Positions 29,429 to 39,230 of a stretch of DNA of 64,000 nucleotides are shown here, piece by piece. The stretch is from positions 18,571 to 82,570 of the forward strand of contig JBBQJT010000008.1 of the NCBI GenBank assembly GCA_038326165.1, in the 5' to 3' direction. A program made the translations under genes and the position numbers. Each line of letters starts with the position of its first letter. Positions within the stretch are counted from its first letter, which is position 1. The notes below the pieces were generated by a model. That model saw only the letters and a program-made list of their open reading frames with translations, was not told the DNA's origin and did no database searches. The DNA is from JAEUUM01 sp038326165. GTDB lineage: Bacteria; Bacteroidota; Bacteroidia; Chitinophagales; Saprospiraceae.

Positions 29429-29818
29429 CTATTTAATTCCAGCATTCGGATCGTAATCGATCATCAAATGTATCCACAAAGACCTTGAAAGTCTAAGTGT
29501 CTGAAAATAGGTAAGAATTGTAAAAAGAATAATCAGAGTAAAGGTAATTGGCAGGCTCAGCTTTAGAATATAATGCAAAATAAAAGCAAGTCCTAAATAC
29601 AGAAACCCTGTAACGACGTAAGATACAAACATAGCTCCATAATAATACCCTGGCTCTGGCATTGTTTTCTGACCACAAACTGCACATTGCTCTGGCATTG
29701 CTACTGGATCAGTAAACTTGAAGGGTGATAAAAATAAATTGCCTTGCCTGCATCTTGGGCATTTCATTCTAAAAAAGCTGACTAAAAAATTCATTTTGCT
29801 AATTTTACCAAACCACAC
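29429..29818 (-). CDS. DUF983 zinc-ribbon membrane protein
   Basis: 129-residue protein with an N-terminal zinc-ribbon made of two CxxC pairs (CPRC and CAVC), the family stretch EPGYYYGAMFVSY and two transmembrane helices (about 68-90 and 95-112), ending SRSLWIHLMIDYDPN. DUF983 proteins are short membrane proteins of unknown function, common in Bacteroidota. An internal in-frame Met at 29773 (MKCPRCRQG) is an alternative start that keeps all conserved parts. Its stop lies 26 nt from the convergent acs stop. Confidence 0.85.
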   Translation of the reverse strand: MWFGKISKMNFLVSFFRMKCPRCRQGNLFLSPFKFTDPVAMPEQCAVCGQKTMPEPGYYYGAMFVSYVVTGFLYLGLAFILHYILKLSLPITFTLIILFTILTYFQTLRLSRSLWIHLMIDYDPNAGIK

Positions 29819-29879
29819 ATTAAACTCAATTTAATTTTGAATTTATTTTGTGAATCTTTCAATGGTTTATCATATAATG

Positions 29880-29952
<73 letters not shown>

Positions 29953-30124
29953 ATTCATGCTGCAAATTTATACTATTTTATTCGAACTTTTAACATTTAA
30001 AATAGTGGATGATAGAATTTTGGTTTTATTAAACTCAAATCATATTGACAAGCTGGTATATAGATTTGACTCAATATTTTAAATAATACAATTGTGGAAC
30101 AGCTATAACTGACGATACAAGAAT

Positions 30125-30820
30125 TCAATCAATTTCACACAAAACTGTAGGTTCAAAACCATTTGTTAATATATTGAATTTCAGCACTTTATTAAATTCA
30201 GTTCGATCAATGGTTATAGCTCCAAAATTTCTCAAGTGTGGTGTATCTTGTTGACAGTCAATCATTACAATACCATTGTTTTTCAATAATCTTACTGCCA
30301 TGGTGAAAGCAAATTTACTGCTATTGGATTTGGAGGCAAACATGGACTCACCATAAAAGACCTTACCTATCAAGACACCATACAATCCACCAATTAATTT
30401 ATCTCCTTCCCAACATTCAAATGAATGACAGTATCCCATTTTATGCAATAAACTGTATGCTTCAATTATTTCCTCGCTTATCCAGCTACCCTCTTCTTGA
30501 TTTTGTCGTTTGACCGACTGACATGAACGCATGACTTTTATAAAATTCGAATTGACCCTAAATTGCCAACTGCTTTTCTTCATAAAAAGTCTCAAAGTTT
30601 TTGATACAACAAGCTGATCTGGATAAAGCACCAATCTAGGATCAGGTGTCCACCACATAATTGGCTCCAATTCATTATACCAAGGGAAAATACCTTGGCT
30701 GTAGGCCAAAAGAAGACGTTGTGGGCTGAGATCACCGCCTACTGCCAGCAGACCATCATGAAAGGCCAGTTCGGGATCTGGAAAGCCTAATTCATCCTCA
30801 CTGAGCCAATAACAACCCAT
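30125..30820 (-). CDS. aat: Leucyl/phenylalanyl-tRNA-protein transferase
   Basis: 231-residue enzyme that adds Leu or Phe from charged tRNA to N-terminal Arg or Lys of proteins, marking them for Clp degradation (N-degron route). Conserved features are the FPDPELA start, GLLAVGGDLSPQRLLLAYSQ, GIFPWYN, WWTPDPR and YGVLIGKVFYGESMF. The start codon overlaps the sucA stop by one base, so it is translated from the sucA transcript. No terminator is evident after it. Confidence 0.95.
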   Translation of the reverse strand: MGCYWLSEDELGFPDPELAFHDGLLAVGGDLSPQRLLLAYSQGIFPWYNELEPIMWWTPDPRLVLYPDQLVVSKTLRLFMKKSSWQFRVNSNFIKVMRSCQSVKRQNQEEGSWISEEIIEAYSLLHKMGYCHSFECWEGDKLIGGLYGVLIGKVFYGESMFASKSNSSKFAFTMAVRLLKNNGIVMIDCQQDTPHLRNFGAITIDRTEFNKVLKFNILTNGFEPTVLCEID

Positions 30821-33540
30821 TAAGCGAAGGCTTCAACCAGAATTTCCAGTTGTTCCTGATCGTGCACCTTTTTAAACCCAGTTGCTGGGGATGCCGAGGC
30901 ACTTCTTGCAACAATTCCCTTGAGGATGCTTCCAATATTCAATTTGACATGGCTTGCTGCCCCCATATTGATTGGCTCCTCTTGCACCCAGACCAACTCT
31001 GCATTCTTATATGCTGACAAAACAGATTTCAATTGAACTTCTGGAAAAGGATAAAGTTGTTCCAATCTCACAATTGCAATATTTTTAATATCTTTTTGAT
31101 TGCGGTATTCCAATAAATCATAATAGACTTTGCCGCTACACATTACCACTTTTTTAACACGCACCTGATCAGTAAGGTTAATTTCAGGAATTACCTCCAT
31201 AAACTTGGTGGAGCTCATAAAATCATGCTTTGATGAAACACATAACGGATGTCTTAGCAAAGATTTAGGTGACATAACTACCAAAGGAATTCTGAAATTC
31301 CACTCAAGTTGCCTGCGGATGACATGAAAATAATTAGCAGGACTTGTTATGTTGACAACGCAAATATTGTTTTCAGAGCAGTTTTGTAGCCAACGTTCCA
31401 ATCTGGCACTTGAATGCTCGGGACCTTGACCTTCATATCCATGAGGAAGCAGTAAAACCATCCCATTCATTCGTTGCCATTTGCTTCGACCAGTTGTTAT
31501 AAATTGATCAACTATTGTTTGAGCGCCATTGAAGAAATCACCAAACTGAGCCTCCCAAATCACTAAATGATCAGGAGAAGACAAGGCATAACCATACTCA
31601 AATCCAAGAACACCATACTCAGATAATAAGGAATTGTAGATCATAAACTGACCTTGATGGCCGTTCATACCATCCAATCGATTGTATTCTTCATTTGTTT
31701 CTGTATCAAAAAACACAGCATGTCGGTGTGAAAAAGTTCCTCTTTTAATATCTTGTCCACTCATCCGAACATTCTTACCAGACAATAAAATGGAACCATA
31801 GGCCATCAGCTCACCCATTGCCCAATCAAATTTATCTTTAGATACCAGGTCCATTTTTGATTTTAGAAGTTTGGCTGCTTTGGGAAGAATGTTGAAACCA
31901 TTAGGAGGGGTTTTCAATAAATGATCAACCAGCACATTAAATACTTCAGGTTTTATTCCAGTATTTGGAGAAGTCTGAAAATATTGATCCTTAATTTCCT
32001 TAGAAAGGCTTCTCCATGAAATTTCAGGTTCTTGGTACTGATATGGCAGGGCATTTTGTTTTACAAGATCCAATCTTTGTTGCAACTCATTCCAAAAAGA
32101 CTTTTCCATTTCTTCTGCCACTTCCTTATCTAAAGCTCCGCTAGCATTCAATTGAGCTACATATAATTCACGTGGATTGGCATGATTGGCTATAAGTTTG
32201 TACATTTCTGGTTGTGTAAATTGCGGGTCATCACCTTCATTATGCCCATGCCTACGGTAACAAACCATATCAATAAACACATCACTATTGAACTCTTGGC
32301 GGTATTCTGTAGCCAATTCAACAGCAAAAACTACTGCTTCAGGATCATCTCCATTTACGTGAAATACAGGTGCTTGAATAAGCTGTGCAACTCCAGTTGA
32401 GTAAGTGGAAGTACGTGCATCATCAAAATCCGTCGTAAAACCAATTTGGTTATTGATAACAAAATGGATTGTTCCTCCTACGTAATAGCCCTTTAGCTGG
32501 CTCATCTGGGCTATTTCATAGATGATACCCTGACCGGCTACTGCTGCATCACCATGAATCAATATGGGTAATATTTTATCATAATCGCTACCATACAACA
32601 TATCCGCTTTGGCTCTTGAAAATCCAAGAACCACAGGATCTACAGCTTCCAGATGAGAAGGATTAGGAGCAAGTTTCAGATGAATGGTTTTGCCATTAGC
32701 GGCTTCAACTTGTGATGAAAAACCCAAGTGATATTTTACGTCACCAGAACCATAAATTTCATCAGGAACTACCGTTCCTTCAAATTCATTGAAAACATTA
32801 TCATAAGTTTTACCCATAATATTTACAAGCACATTTAATCTTCCCCTGTGCGCCATTCCCATAACCACTTCTTCCACCCCGGATTCGGCAGCAAGATTAA
32901 TAATTGCATCCAGAGCCGGAATAGTTGTTTCAGCGCCTTCAATTGAAAATCGCTTTTGTCCTATATATTTTTTATGAAGAAAAGCTTCAAACCCTACTGC
33001 ACCATTAAGCTTTGACAAAATTCTTTTTTTCTTTTCTATTGAAAAATGGTAAGAATCAAGCGTTCGTTTTTCAATTTTATCTCTTAACCATCTCCTTTTG
33101 ATTCTGTCAGTGATGTGTTTAAACTCAAATCCAATGTGGCCACAATATATTTGTTCAAGTCTTTGAATAATTTGAGCCAAAGTAGCATTGGGCATACCTA
33201 TTTCAATCCCAGCGGCAAACTGTTCATTCAAATCAGCTTCTGTCAAATTATAATCAGATAGACTTAAATTTGGTTGTCTGTCTTTTCTTTTTCTGATTGG
33301 ATTCGTCTCTGAAAGCAAGTGGCCGCGGGTTCTGTACCCATGTATAATTCCTGCTACTGAGGATTCTTTGGGATTATTCGGGGAAACTACCTGAGCACCT
33401 CCTGAACGTCCTGCAAACTCAAATCCATCAAAAAATATCCGCCATCCTTGTTCAATAGAATTGGGATCCTTGATAAATTGTTGGTACAAAGCATCAACAA
33501 ATTCAGGGTGCGCATTAAAAACGTATGAATAATCTTTCAT
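30820..33540 (-). CDS. sucA: 2-oxoglutarate dehydrogenase E1 component
   Basis: 906-residue thiamine-diphosphate enzyme, the E1 subunit of the 2-oxoglutarate dehydrogenase complex of the TCA cycle. The N-terminus (FNAHPEFVDALYQQF) is the E1 helix that binds E2. Core motifs are GMAHRGRLNVLVNI, GDAAVAGQGIIYE, NNQIGFTT and, in the transketolase-like half, HRHAVFFD and EAQFGDFFNGAQ. Length is normal (about 900-930). The E2 gene sucB, usually adjacent, is not seen; aat takes its place immediately downstream. Confidence 0.96.
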   Translation of the reverse strand: MKDYSYVFNAHPEFVDALYQQFIKDPNSIEQGWRIFFDGFEFAGRSGGAQVVSPNNPKESSVAGIIHGYRTRGHLLSETNPIRKRKDRQPNLSLSDYNLTEADLNEQFAAGIEIGMPNATLAQIIQRLEQIYCGHIGFEFKHITDRIKRRWLRDKIEKRTLDSYHFSIEKKKRILSKLNGAVGFEAFLHKKYIGQKRFSIEGAETTIPALDAIINLAAESGVEEVVMGMAHRGRLNVLVNIMGKTYDNVFNEFEGTVVPDEIYGSGDVKYHLGFSSQVEAANGKTIHLKLAPNPSHLEAVDPVVLGFSRAKADMLYGSDYDKILPILIHGDAAVAGQGIIYEIAQMSQLKGYYVGGTIHFVINNQIGFTTDFDDARTSTYSTGVAQLIQAPVFHVNGDDPEAVVFAVELATEYRQEFNSDVFIDMVCYRRHGHNEGDDPQFTQPEMYKLIANHANPRELYVAQLNASGALDKEVAEEMEKSFWNELQQRLDLVKQNALPYQYQEPEISWRSLSKEIKDQYFQTSPNTGIKPEVFNVLVDHLLKTPPNGFNILPKAAKLLKSKMDLVSKDKFDWAMGELMAYGSILLSGKNVRMSGQDIKRGTFSHRHAVFFDTETNEEYNRLDGMNGHQGQFMIYNSLLSEYGVLGFEYGYALSSPDHLVIWEAQFGDFFNGAQTIVDQFITTGRSKWQRMNGMVLLLPHGYEGQGPEHSSARLERWLQNCSENNICVVNITSPANYFHVIRRQLEWNFRIPLVVMSPKSLLRHPLCVSSKHDFMSSTKFMEVIPEINLTDQVRVKKVVMCSGKVYYDLLEYRNQKDIKNIAIVRLEQLYPFPEVQLKSVLSAYKNAELVWVQEEPINMGAASHVKLNIGSILKGIVARSASASPATGFKKVHDQEQLEILVEAFA

Positions 33541-33688
33541 TATTTGTTTGACTTGAAATGGTTCTACGGCTTATTGTCTGGCACAAAGATGCGACTTCAA
33601 TCAAACAAAAGAAAGCTTAGTTGTTTCATTTTAAATAAACAAAATAAAAAATAATTTGACATATAGTGGATAAATAGAGTAAAACTCT

Positions 33689-33696
33689 TATCTTTG
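33689..33696 (+). promoter_or_regulatory. Probable -7 element (TATCTTTG) of rpsT
   Basis: TATCTTTG lies 25 nt before the rpsT ATG. A TTGAC upstream at 33656 is too far for standard spacing, so only the -7 element is well supported. Confidence 0.5.
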
Positions 33697-33720
33697 CGCT
33701 TCGAAATTTTAAAGAAACCA

Positions 33721-33972
33721 ATGGCACATCATAAGTCATCTATCAAGAGAATCAGACAAGACGCTAGAAAACGTCTTGCGAATCGTTTTTTCAAGAAAAC
33801 AGCTCGTACGGCTATAAAAGCGCTACGCGAACTGACTGATAAAACTGAAGCAGAAAAATTTCTTCCAAGAGTTGCAAGCATGCTTGATCGATTGGCAAAG
33901 AAGAATACTATTCACAAGAACAAGGCAGCAAACTTAAAAAGTTCGTTGACCAAACATGTTAATGTATTATAA
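33721..33972 (+). CDS. rpsT: Ribosomal protein S20
   Basis: 83-residue, very basic 30S protein binding the 5' domain of 16S rRNA. MAHHKSSIKRIRQDARKRLA is a typical S20 start, and the C-terminal half (MLDRLAKKNTIHKNKAANLK) matches the helical family pattern. I start at the ATG at 33721; a longer in-frame reading from 33694 would place the -7 element inside the coding region. A terminator follows, so it is monocistronic. Confidence 0.96.
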   Translation: MAHHKSSIKRIRQDARKRLANRFFKKTARTAIKALRELTDKTEAEKFLPRVASMLDRLAKKNTIHKNKAANLKSSLTKHVNVL

Positions 33973-33995
33973 TACTACTTTAACATTTTTTAAAG

Positions 33996-34028
33996 AAAGG
34001 GCTGGGGTTAATTCTCCAGCCCTTTTTA
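33996..34028 (+). terminator. Intrinsic terminator of rpsT
   Basis: GGGCTGGG and CCAGCCC form a GC-rich stem around a short AT loop, followed by TTTTTATTTT. Confidence 0.88.
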
Positions 34029-34148
34029 TTTTATTTCATGCTTCAAAATTATAAAAATTGAATTTCAAATGATTGATTAGTTTTCTAATTCTAATATTTT
34101 AATATCTTGCAGGTCTAAAGCTTTATTTTTAACAACTAACCAATTAAA

Positions 34149-35609
34149 ATGTCTAATTTATTTGCAAAGAAATCCCTTGCCTCTCTTTTGAGGGAAGCGT
34201 CGAGTGGGGAACAGAATTTAAAGAGAACGCTTGGAGCAGGTGCTCTAGTTGCTCTTGGTATTGGTGCAATTATCGGTGCCGGATTGTTTGTAAGAACTGC
34301 CGCGGCATCAGCAGAAGCTGCAGGTCCCGCAGTTACATTATCTTTTTTGGTTGCTGCAATTGGTTGTGCCTTTGCAGGACTTTGCTACGCCGAATTTGCA
34401 GCAATGATTCCTATAGCTGGTAGCGCATATACCTATGCTTATGCTACGATGGGCGAATTTGTGGCTTGGATTATAGGATGGGCCCTCATAATGGAATATG
34501 CTTTGGGAGCAGCAACTGTTTCAATAGCTTGGTCAGAGTATTTTAACAAACTACTTGGAGGAGTAGTCCCCTATGAATGGTGCCATTCGCCATTAGAGAG
34601 CATCACCAATGCATCTGGTGTCGTACAATCGGGTATCATGAACGCTCCAGCTTTAATAGTACTGCTTATTGTTACTTTATTATTGATTAGAGGCACACAT
34701 GAGTCCGCAAAAGTTAACGCTGTAATTGTATTTATCAAGGTTTCGATCGTTCTTGTATTTATTGTAATTGGATGGCAGTTTATCAATCCAGCCAACTATG
34801 AGCCATATATGATTCCCCAAGGAACTCTAGGTCATGAATCGTGGAATAAATGGGGATGGGGCGGTGTACTAGGAGGTGCTGCTATAGTTTTCTTCGCATT
34901 CATTGGTTTTGATGCTGTATCAACTGCGGCACAGGAAGCTAAAAATCCCAGTAGGGATATGCCAATTGGCATTCTAGGCTCCCTAGCCGTTTGTACAGTA
35001 CTTTATATTCTTTTTGCGCACGTATTAACAGGTGTTGCCAATTGGACTGAGTTCAAAACTGCTGGAAAAGAAGCCTCTGTAGCCTTTGCCATTGAAAAAT
35101 ATATGATTGGGTATCATTGGCTTGCAGTTGCAGTAACAGTTGCTATATTAGCAGGGTTTACTTCGGTTATACTTGTTATGCTTATGGGGCAATCTCGGGT
35201 TTTTTATTCCATGTCTAAAGATGGATTGATCCCGAAGGTATTTTCTGAACTTCATCACAAGTATCATACGCCACACAAATCAAATTGGATCTTATTCTTT
35301 TTTGTCGGTGCATTTGCTGCTTTTGCTCCAGGTAGTTTAGCAGGGGATTTAACCTCGTTTGGAACTTTACTTGCATTTGCCTTGGTAAGTGCCGGAGTAT
35401 TGATCATGCGAAAAGTAGAACCAGAACACATTAGGCCATTCAAAACACCATTGGTTCCTTTGGTTCCAATACTAGGAATTGTAATTTGCTTGGGCATGAT
35501 TTTAGCCCTTGACAAATTCACCCTATTGACTGCATTTGCATGGATGTTAATAGGCTTGTTGGTGTACTTTGGCTTTGGCAGAAACCACAGTAAACTAGGA
35601 AATCAATAA
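34149..35609 (+). CDS. APC-superfamily amino-acid permease
   Basis: 486-residue inner-membrane amino-acid transporter with about twelve helices, resembling the cationic amino-acid transporter (CAT)-like group. Marks are GIGAIIGAGLFV in the first helix (the APC substrate-binding GxG region), FAGLCYAEFAAMIP, GSAYTYAYATMGE, FFAFIGFDAVSTAAQEAKNP and RVFYSMSKDGLIP. Specificity cannot be told from sequence. It lies alone between two terminators and so is its own transcription unit. Confidence 0.92.
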   Translation: MSNLFAKKSLASLLREASSGEQNLKRTLGAGALVALGIGAIIGAGLFVRTAAASAEAAGPAVTLSFLVAAIGCAFAGLCYAEFAAMIPIAGSAYTYAYATMGEFVAWIIGWALIMEYALGAATVSIAWSEYFNKLLGGVVPYEWCHSPLESITNASGVVQSGIMNAPALIVLLIVTLLLIRGTHESAKVNAVIVFIKVSIVLVFIVIGWQFINPANYEPYMIPQGTLGHESWNKWGWGGVLGGAAIVFFAFIGFDAVSTAAQEAKNPSRDMPIGILGSLAVCTVLYILFAHVLTGVANWTEFKTAGKEASVAFAIEKYMIGYHWLAVAVTVAILAGFTSVILVMLMGQSRVFYSMSKDGLIPKVFSELHHKYHTPHKSNWILFFFVGAFAAFAPGSLAGDLTSFGTLLAFALVSAGVLIMRKVEPEHIRPFKTPLVPLVPILGIVICLGMILALDKFTLLTAFAWMLIGLLVYFGFGRNHSKLGNQ

Positions 35610-35635
35610 CAGGATTTATCCAAAAGTCTAAAATA

Positions 35636-35670
35636 GAAAAGCCGAACTGAATACTCAGTCCGGCTTTTTT
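35636..35670. terminator. Terminator between convergent permease and DUF937-like genes
   Basis: GCCGAACTGA and TCAGTCCGGC pair with one mismatch, flanked by AAAA on the left and TTTTTT on the right. It serves the plus strand best and may also work for the minus-strand gene. Confidence 0.8.
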
Positions 35671-35690
35671 ATTTTATCAAAACCAAAATA

Positions 35691-36242
35691 CTACTTGGCT
35701 ATTAGTCCCTTCATCATTCCAAATACATCATCCAAACCAAAGCCATCATCTTGTTTAGGCGCTACTTCAGCAGTCTTTTGACCACCCAATACTTGTCCAA
35801 GAATTCCGTTAAAATCCATACCTTCCAATTTGCCTCCTGATAGCATTCCCATCATATCATCCATATCAAAGCCTTTGTCCTGAGGATCGGCGGTTTTTGA
35901 TGCAAATTTTTGCAGAACAATAGGTATTAATGAGGAGACTATGCTGTTTGCAGCTACCCCTTTAACACCAAATTTACTCATCAATTGCTGTCCAACAGTA
36001 TTCATTATCATGCCCATCATTGGATTACTTGGTGACAAACCGTTTGCTGTTGAGGCGCCTTGCGAAATCATTTGAAAAACATCCTTGATATTTCCCATAC
36101 TGATCTGACTTTTTAAAATATCAAAAATTCCTGTTGCCGTTGTCTCAATTGCAGCATTGTTGTGTTCATTAGGAATTTCTGGGTTCTGAATAATTGCTTC
36201 ACTAGCATTTTCTTTTACCAGTTGAAATAGTTGTTCTAACAT
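35691..36242 (-). CDS. DUF937/YidB-like small protein
   Basis: 183-residue protein, helical and rich in Gly, Met and Ala, with repeated hydrophobic stretches (GIFDILKSQISMG, LMSKFGVKGVAANSIVSSLI) and an Asp/Met/Gly-rich end with two similar segments, GFDMDDMMGMLSGGKLEGMD and DGFGLDDVFGMMKGL. The N-terminal MLEQLFQLVKENASEAII and a later PNEHN segment match Bacteroidota proteins labelled DUF937. No signal peptide is present. Function unknown. Confidence 0.6.
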   Translation of the reverse strand: MLEQLFQLVKENASEAIIQNPEIPNEHNNAAIETTATGIFDILKSQISMGNIKDVFQMISQGASTANGLSPSNPMMGMIMNTVGQQLMSKFGVKGVAANSIVSSLIPIVLQKFASKTADPQDKGFDMDDMMGMLSGGKLEGMDFNGILGQVLGGQKTAEVAPKQDDGFGLDDVFGMMKGLIAK

Positions 36243-36269
36243 TTTTTAGATTTTTAGTTGTATTAATTG

Positions 36270-36341
36270 TAGTCCCGCCAGGAGTCGAACCTGAATCTAA
36301 AGTTTAGGAAACTTTTATTCTATCCATTGAACTACAGGACC
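36270..36341 (-). tRNA. tRNA-Arg (CCT)
   Basis: The reverse strand gives a cloverleaf with acceptor GGTCCTG, anticodon arm AAAGT-TTCCTAA-ACTTT (anticodon CCT) and T-loop GGTTCGACTCC. CCA not encoded. Confidence 0.93.
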
Positions 36342-36545
36342 AAAACCGGCATTGAGACGTAAAATTAAGTGCTTTTTAACGATTTGTAGCAGTAAAGAAA
36401 TCATAATATTAAAAACAATTATAACTTCCTGATTTATAGCATCAAACGAAAAGATAATCTTACAGATTTTATGGTCTTGTCGCTTTAATTGTCAGATTCT
36501 GATTCAAAAACAAATATGACAGGGATACATAATATTAATTTTTTT

Positions 36546-36576
36546 TTGATTCTAAAATAGATTTTACTTACCTTTG
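36546..36576 (+). promoter_or_regulatory. Promoter of tRNA-Ser
   Basis: TTG at 36546-36548 and TACCTTTG at 36569-36576 give an excellent match in sequence and spacing. It lies just upstream of tRNA-Ser and may also drive purB, as no terminator separates them. Confidence 0.65.
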
Positions 36577-36594
36577 CGTCGCTTAATTAATAAA

Positions 36595-36681
36595 GGAGGA
36601 ATGGCAGAGCGGTTGAATGCAGCGGTCTTGAAAACCGCCATACGTGTGAGCGTATCCGGGGTTCGAATCCCTGTTCCTCCG
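36595..36681 (+). tRNA. tRNA-Ser (TGA)
   Basis: Class II tRNA with long variable arm. Acceptor GGAGGAA / TTCCTCC, anticodon arm GCGGT-CTTGAAA-ACCGC (anticodon TGA), variable stem TACGTGTGAGCGTA and T-loop GGTTCGAATCC. Discriminator G. Confidence 0.95.
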
Positions 36682-36726
36682 CCTTATTAATTAAATCTTT
36701 TATTGAAAATTTCAATCCAAAAAGTT

Positions 36727-38061
36727 ATGCTGAACGCCATTTCCCCAATTGACGGACGTTACAGCCAAAAAACTCAAGTTCTCCAAGATTATTTTTCGGA
36801 ATCTGCCCTTATTCGTTACCGTGTTAAGGTGGAAGTACTTTATTTGAAAGAATTACTGCTTCAATTGAATAGGAGTCCAAACAATGCAGAATTTGACTCT
36901 TGTATGGGCAAATTGTTAGACTTAGATGATTCTGCAATAGAAAGGGTAAAAACGCTTGAATCAAGAACCAATCATGATGTCAAAGCTGTTGAATACTTGA
37001 TTCGTGAAACAATGGATTCTCATGGCTTATCCGAGCTGAATTCCTTTGTACATTTTGGATTGACTTCTCAAGACATTAACAACACTGCTTTTCCTCTGAT
37101 GATCATGGAGGCGCATCAAAATGTACTCTACCCTGCCCTGGATTCCATCATCAAACAAATGGATGATTTGGCTTTCCAATGGATACATATTCCTATGTTG
37201 GCCCGAACGCATGGCCAACCAGCCTCACCAACAAGCTTGGGCAAGGAAATTCAGGTTTTTGTAGCAAGGCTCAACGGACAACTCGCGATTTTAAAATCAG
37301 TTGCCAACCGGGCTAAATTCGGTGGTGCTACTGGCAATTTTAATGCACATATTGTGGCCTATCCAGATACCAATTGGTCTGAATTTGCAAATCGCTTTGT
37401 AAACGACATTTTAAAGCTAGAGAGAACCGAAATAACAACTCAAATAGAACCTTACGATCACCTTGCTGCGCAATGTCATGCATGGATGCGTATCAACACC
37501 ATATTTATAGATTTCTGTCGGGATATCTGGACATATGTTTCGATGGAGTATTTCAAGCAAAAGATCAAAGAAGGCGAAGTTGGATCGTCTGCCATGCCTC
37601 ATAAAGTCAATCCCATTGATTTTGAAAATGCCGAAGGAAATTTGGGATTGGCCAATGCCATTCTTTCTCATCTTGCTGAAAAGTTGCCAATTTCCCGATT
37701 ACAGCGTGATTTAACGGACAGCACTGTCCTGCGCAATATTGGCGTGCCTTATGCTCATATCCTTATTGCCATATCCAGCATTGAAAAAGGATTGGGAAAA
37801 TTACTTTTAAATGAGCAAAGTATACACGAGGATTTGAACAATAATTGGGCGGTAATTGCTGAAGCTATTCAAACTATCCTGCGAAGAGAGGGGCAAGAAA
37901 ATGCTTATGAATTATTAAAAGATTTTACCAGAAACCATCATAAAATGGATCAAAAGGCATTTGCCTTATTAATTGATCAATTAGCAGTTTCGGCACAAGT
38001 TAAGCAGGAATTGAACGCTTTAACACCTTTCAATTACATAGGCAACAGCTCAGCTATATAG
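36727..38061 (+). CDS. purB: Adenylosuccinate lyase
   Basis: 444-residue enzyme of the fumarase/aspartase superfamily acting twice in purine synthesis (SAICAR to AICAR, adenylosuccinate to AMP). The signature SSAMPHKVNPIDFENAEGN carries the catalytic serine loop. AISPIDGRYSQKT and ARTHGQPASPTSLG are typical of the E. coli-like subgroup. Start at ATG 36727; the longer reading from a TTG at 36703 has no support. It lies 46 nt after tRNA-Ser and overlaps the convergent purM by 12 bp. Confidence 0.95.
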   Translation: MLNAISPIDGRYSQKTQVLQDYFSESALIRYRVKVEVLYLKELLLQLNRSPNNAEFDSCMGKLLDLDDSAIERVKTLESRTNHDVKAVEYLIRETMDSHGLSELNSFVHFGLTSQDINNTAFPLMIMEAHQNVLYPALDSIIKQMDDLAFQWIHIPMLARTHGQPASPTSLGKEIQVFVARLNGQLAILKSVANRAKFGGATGNFNAHIVAYPDTNWSEFANRFVNDILKLERTEITTQIEPYDHLAAQCHAWMRINTIFIDFCRDIWTYVSMEYFKQKIKEGEVGSSAMPHKVNPIDFENAEGNLGLANAILSHLAEKLPISRLQRDLTDSTVLRNIGVPYAHILIAISSIEKGLGKLLLNEQSIHEDLNNNWAVIAEAIQTILRREGQENAYELLKDFTRNHHKMDQKAFALLIDQLAVSAQVKQELNALTPFNYIGNSSAI

Positions 38062-39222
38062 ATAAGAACCATTTTTTGTAATAACTTGAACTTCAGCTTG
38101 TTGAGCATCTTCAACATGACCTATTACTTGAGCATGAATGTTAAATTTCTGTGCAATTTCAATCATCTCCGCTGCATGCTTGGTATTGATATATATCTCA
38201 AGCCTTTGGCCCATATTGAACACTTGATGTTGCTCCATTTCATTGGCGTCGGTAACGGAACCAATCAATTCAAAAACCGGAGGCACAGCAATCAAGTTAT
38301 TCTTGACTACTCTTTTGTTGCCAATGAACTTCAATACTTTGGTCAAGCCGCCTCCACTGTTGTGAATGATTCCACTGATCTGAGATTTATATTTTGGCAA
38401 GATTTCAGCCAACAATGGCAGGTAACTTAAAGTAGGTGAAAGCAACAGATCTCCAACTTTATAATCCTGACCAGAATAATTTACCGTATCGGTCAAGCGA
38501 TGTGGCCCACAATAAACAACTTCTGCTGATAGGTTCGGATCTACTGATTCAGGATAATTCTCCATGTAATATTTGGACAAAACATCGTGTCTTGCGGAAG
38601 TCAGACCATTACAACCAATACCACTGTTGTACTTATTGACGTAATTGGGTTGACCGTAGGATGCAAAACCCACAACCACATCCCCTGTTTGTATATCGTT
38701 GACAATCAAATCCGAACGTTTGATGCGCGCAAATGCGGAAATACCCACGTCAAGCGTACGCACTACATCTCCAACATCGGCTGTCTCTCCCCCACTGTGT
38801 TGTACGTTTACGCCAAAAGCAGACATGGTATCTAAAAATTCTTGTGTGCCACTGATCAAAGCTTCCAGTACTTCTACTGAAATCAATTTCTTATTTCTTC
38901 CAATCGTGGACGAAATGATGATATTGTCTGTACAGCCGACGCATGCCAAATCATCCAAATTCATCACCAAGGCATCAATTGCCAGATCCTTCCAAATGGA
39001 TAAATCGCCAGTTTCACGCCAGTACAGATAGGCCAACACGCTTTTTGTTCCAGCGGTGTCTGCGTGCATGATATTGCACCAATCAGGATCACCTGCTGCA
39101 AAATCAGGTAATATTTTACAAAAAGCTTTGGGAAACAATCCTTTGCTCATAGAGGAAATTGCCTTGTGAACATCAGATTTAGAGGCTGAAACGCCGCGTT
39201 TATCGTATAAATTCTCTTGCAT
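38050..39222 (-). CDS. purM: AIR synthase (phosphoribosylformylglycinamidine cyclo-ligase) family
   Basis: 390-residue AIR synthase-fold protein, predicted to close FGAM to AIR in purine synthesis. Features include YDKRGVSASKSDVHKAI, the ATP-site region MHADTAGTKSVLAYLYWRET, HSGGETADVGDVV, and the C-terminal SGIIHNSGGGLTKVL with VFNMGQRLEIYI. The divergent Bacteroidota PurM form is often annotated only as 'AIR synthase related', so the exact reaction is inferred by family. Its 3' end overlaps purB tail to tail. The DUF6438 gene lies eight bases upstream, and yidC beyond it, on the same strand. Confidence 0.85.
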   Translation of the reverse strand: MQENLYDKRGVSASKSDVHKAISSMSKGLFPKAFCKILPDFAAGDPDWCNIMHADTAGTKSVLAYLYWRETGDLSIWKDLAIDALVMNLDDLACVGCTDNIIISSTIGRNKKLISVEVLEALISGTQEFLDTMSAFGVNVQHSGGETADVGDVVRTLDVGISAFARIKRSDLIVNDIQTGDVVVGFASYGQPNYVNKYNSGIGCNGLTSARHDVLSKYYMENYPESVDPNLSAEVVYCGPHRLTDTVNYSGQDYKVGDLLLSPTLSYLPLLAEILPKYKSQISGIIHNSGGGLTKVLKFIGNKRVVKNNLIAVPPVFELIGSVTDANEMEQHQVFNMGQRLEIYINTKHAAEMIEIAQKFNIHAQVIGHVEDAQQAEVQVITKNGSYLYS

Positions 39223-39230
39223 TAGACCGA

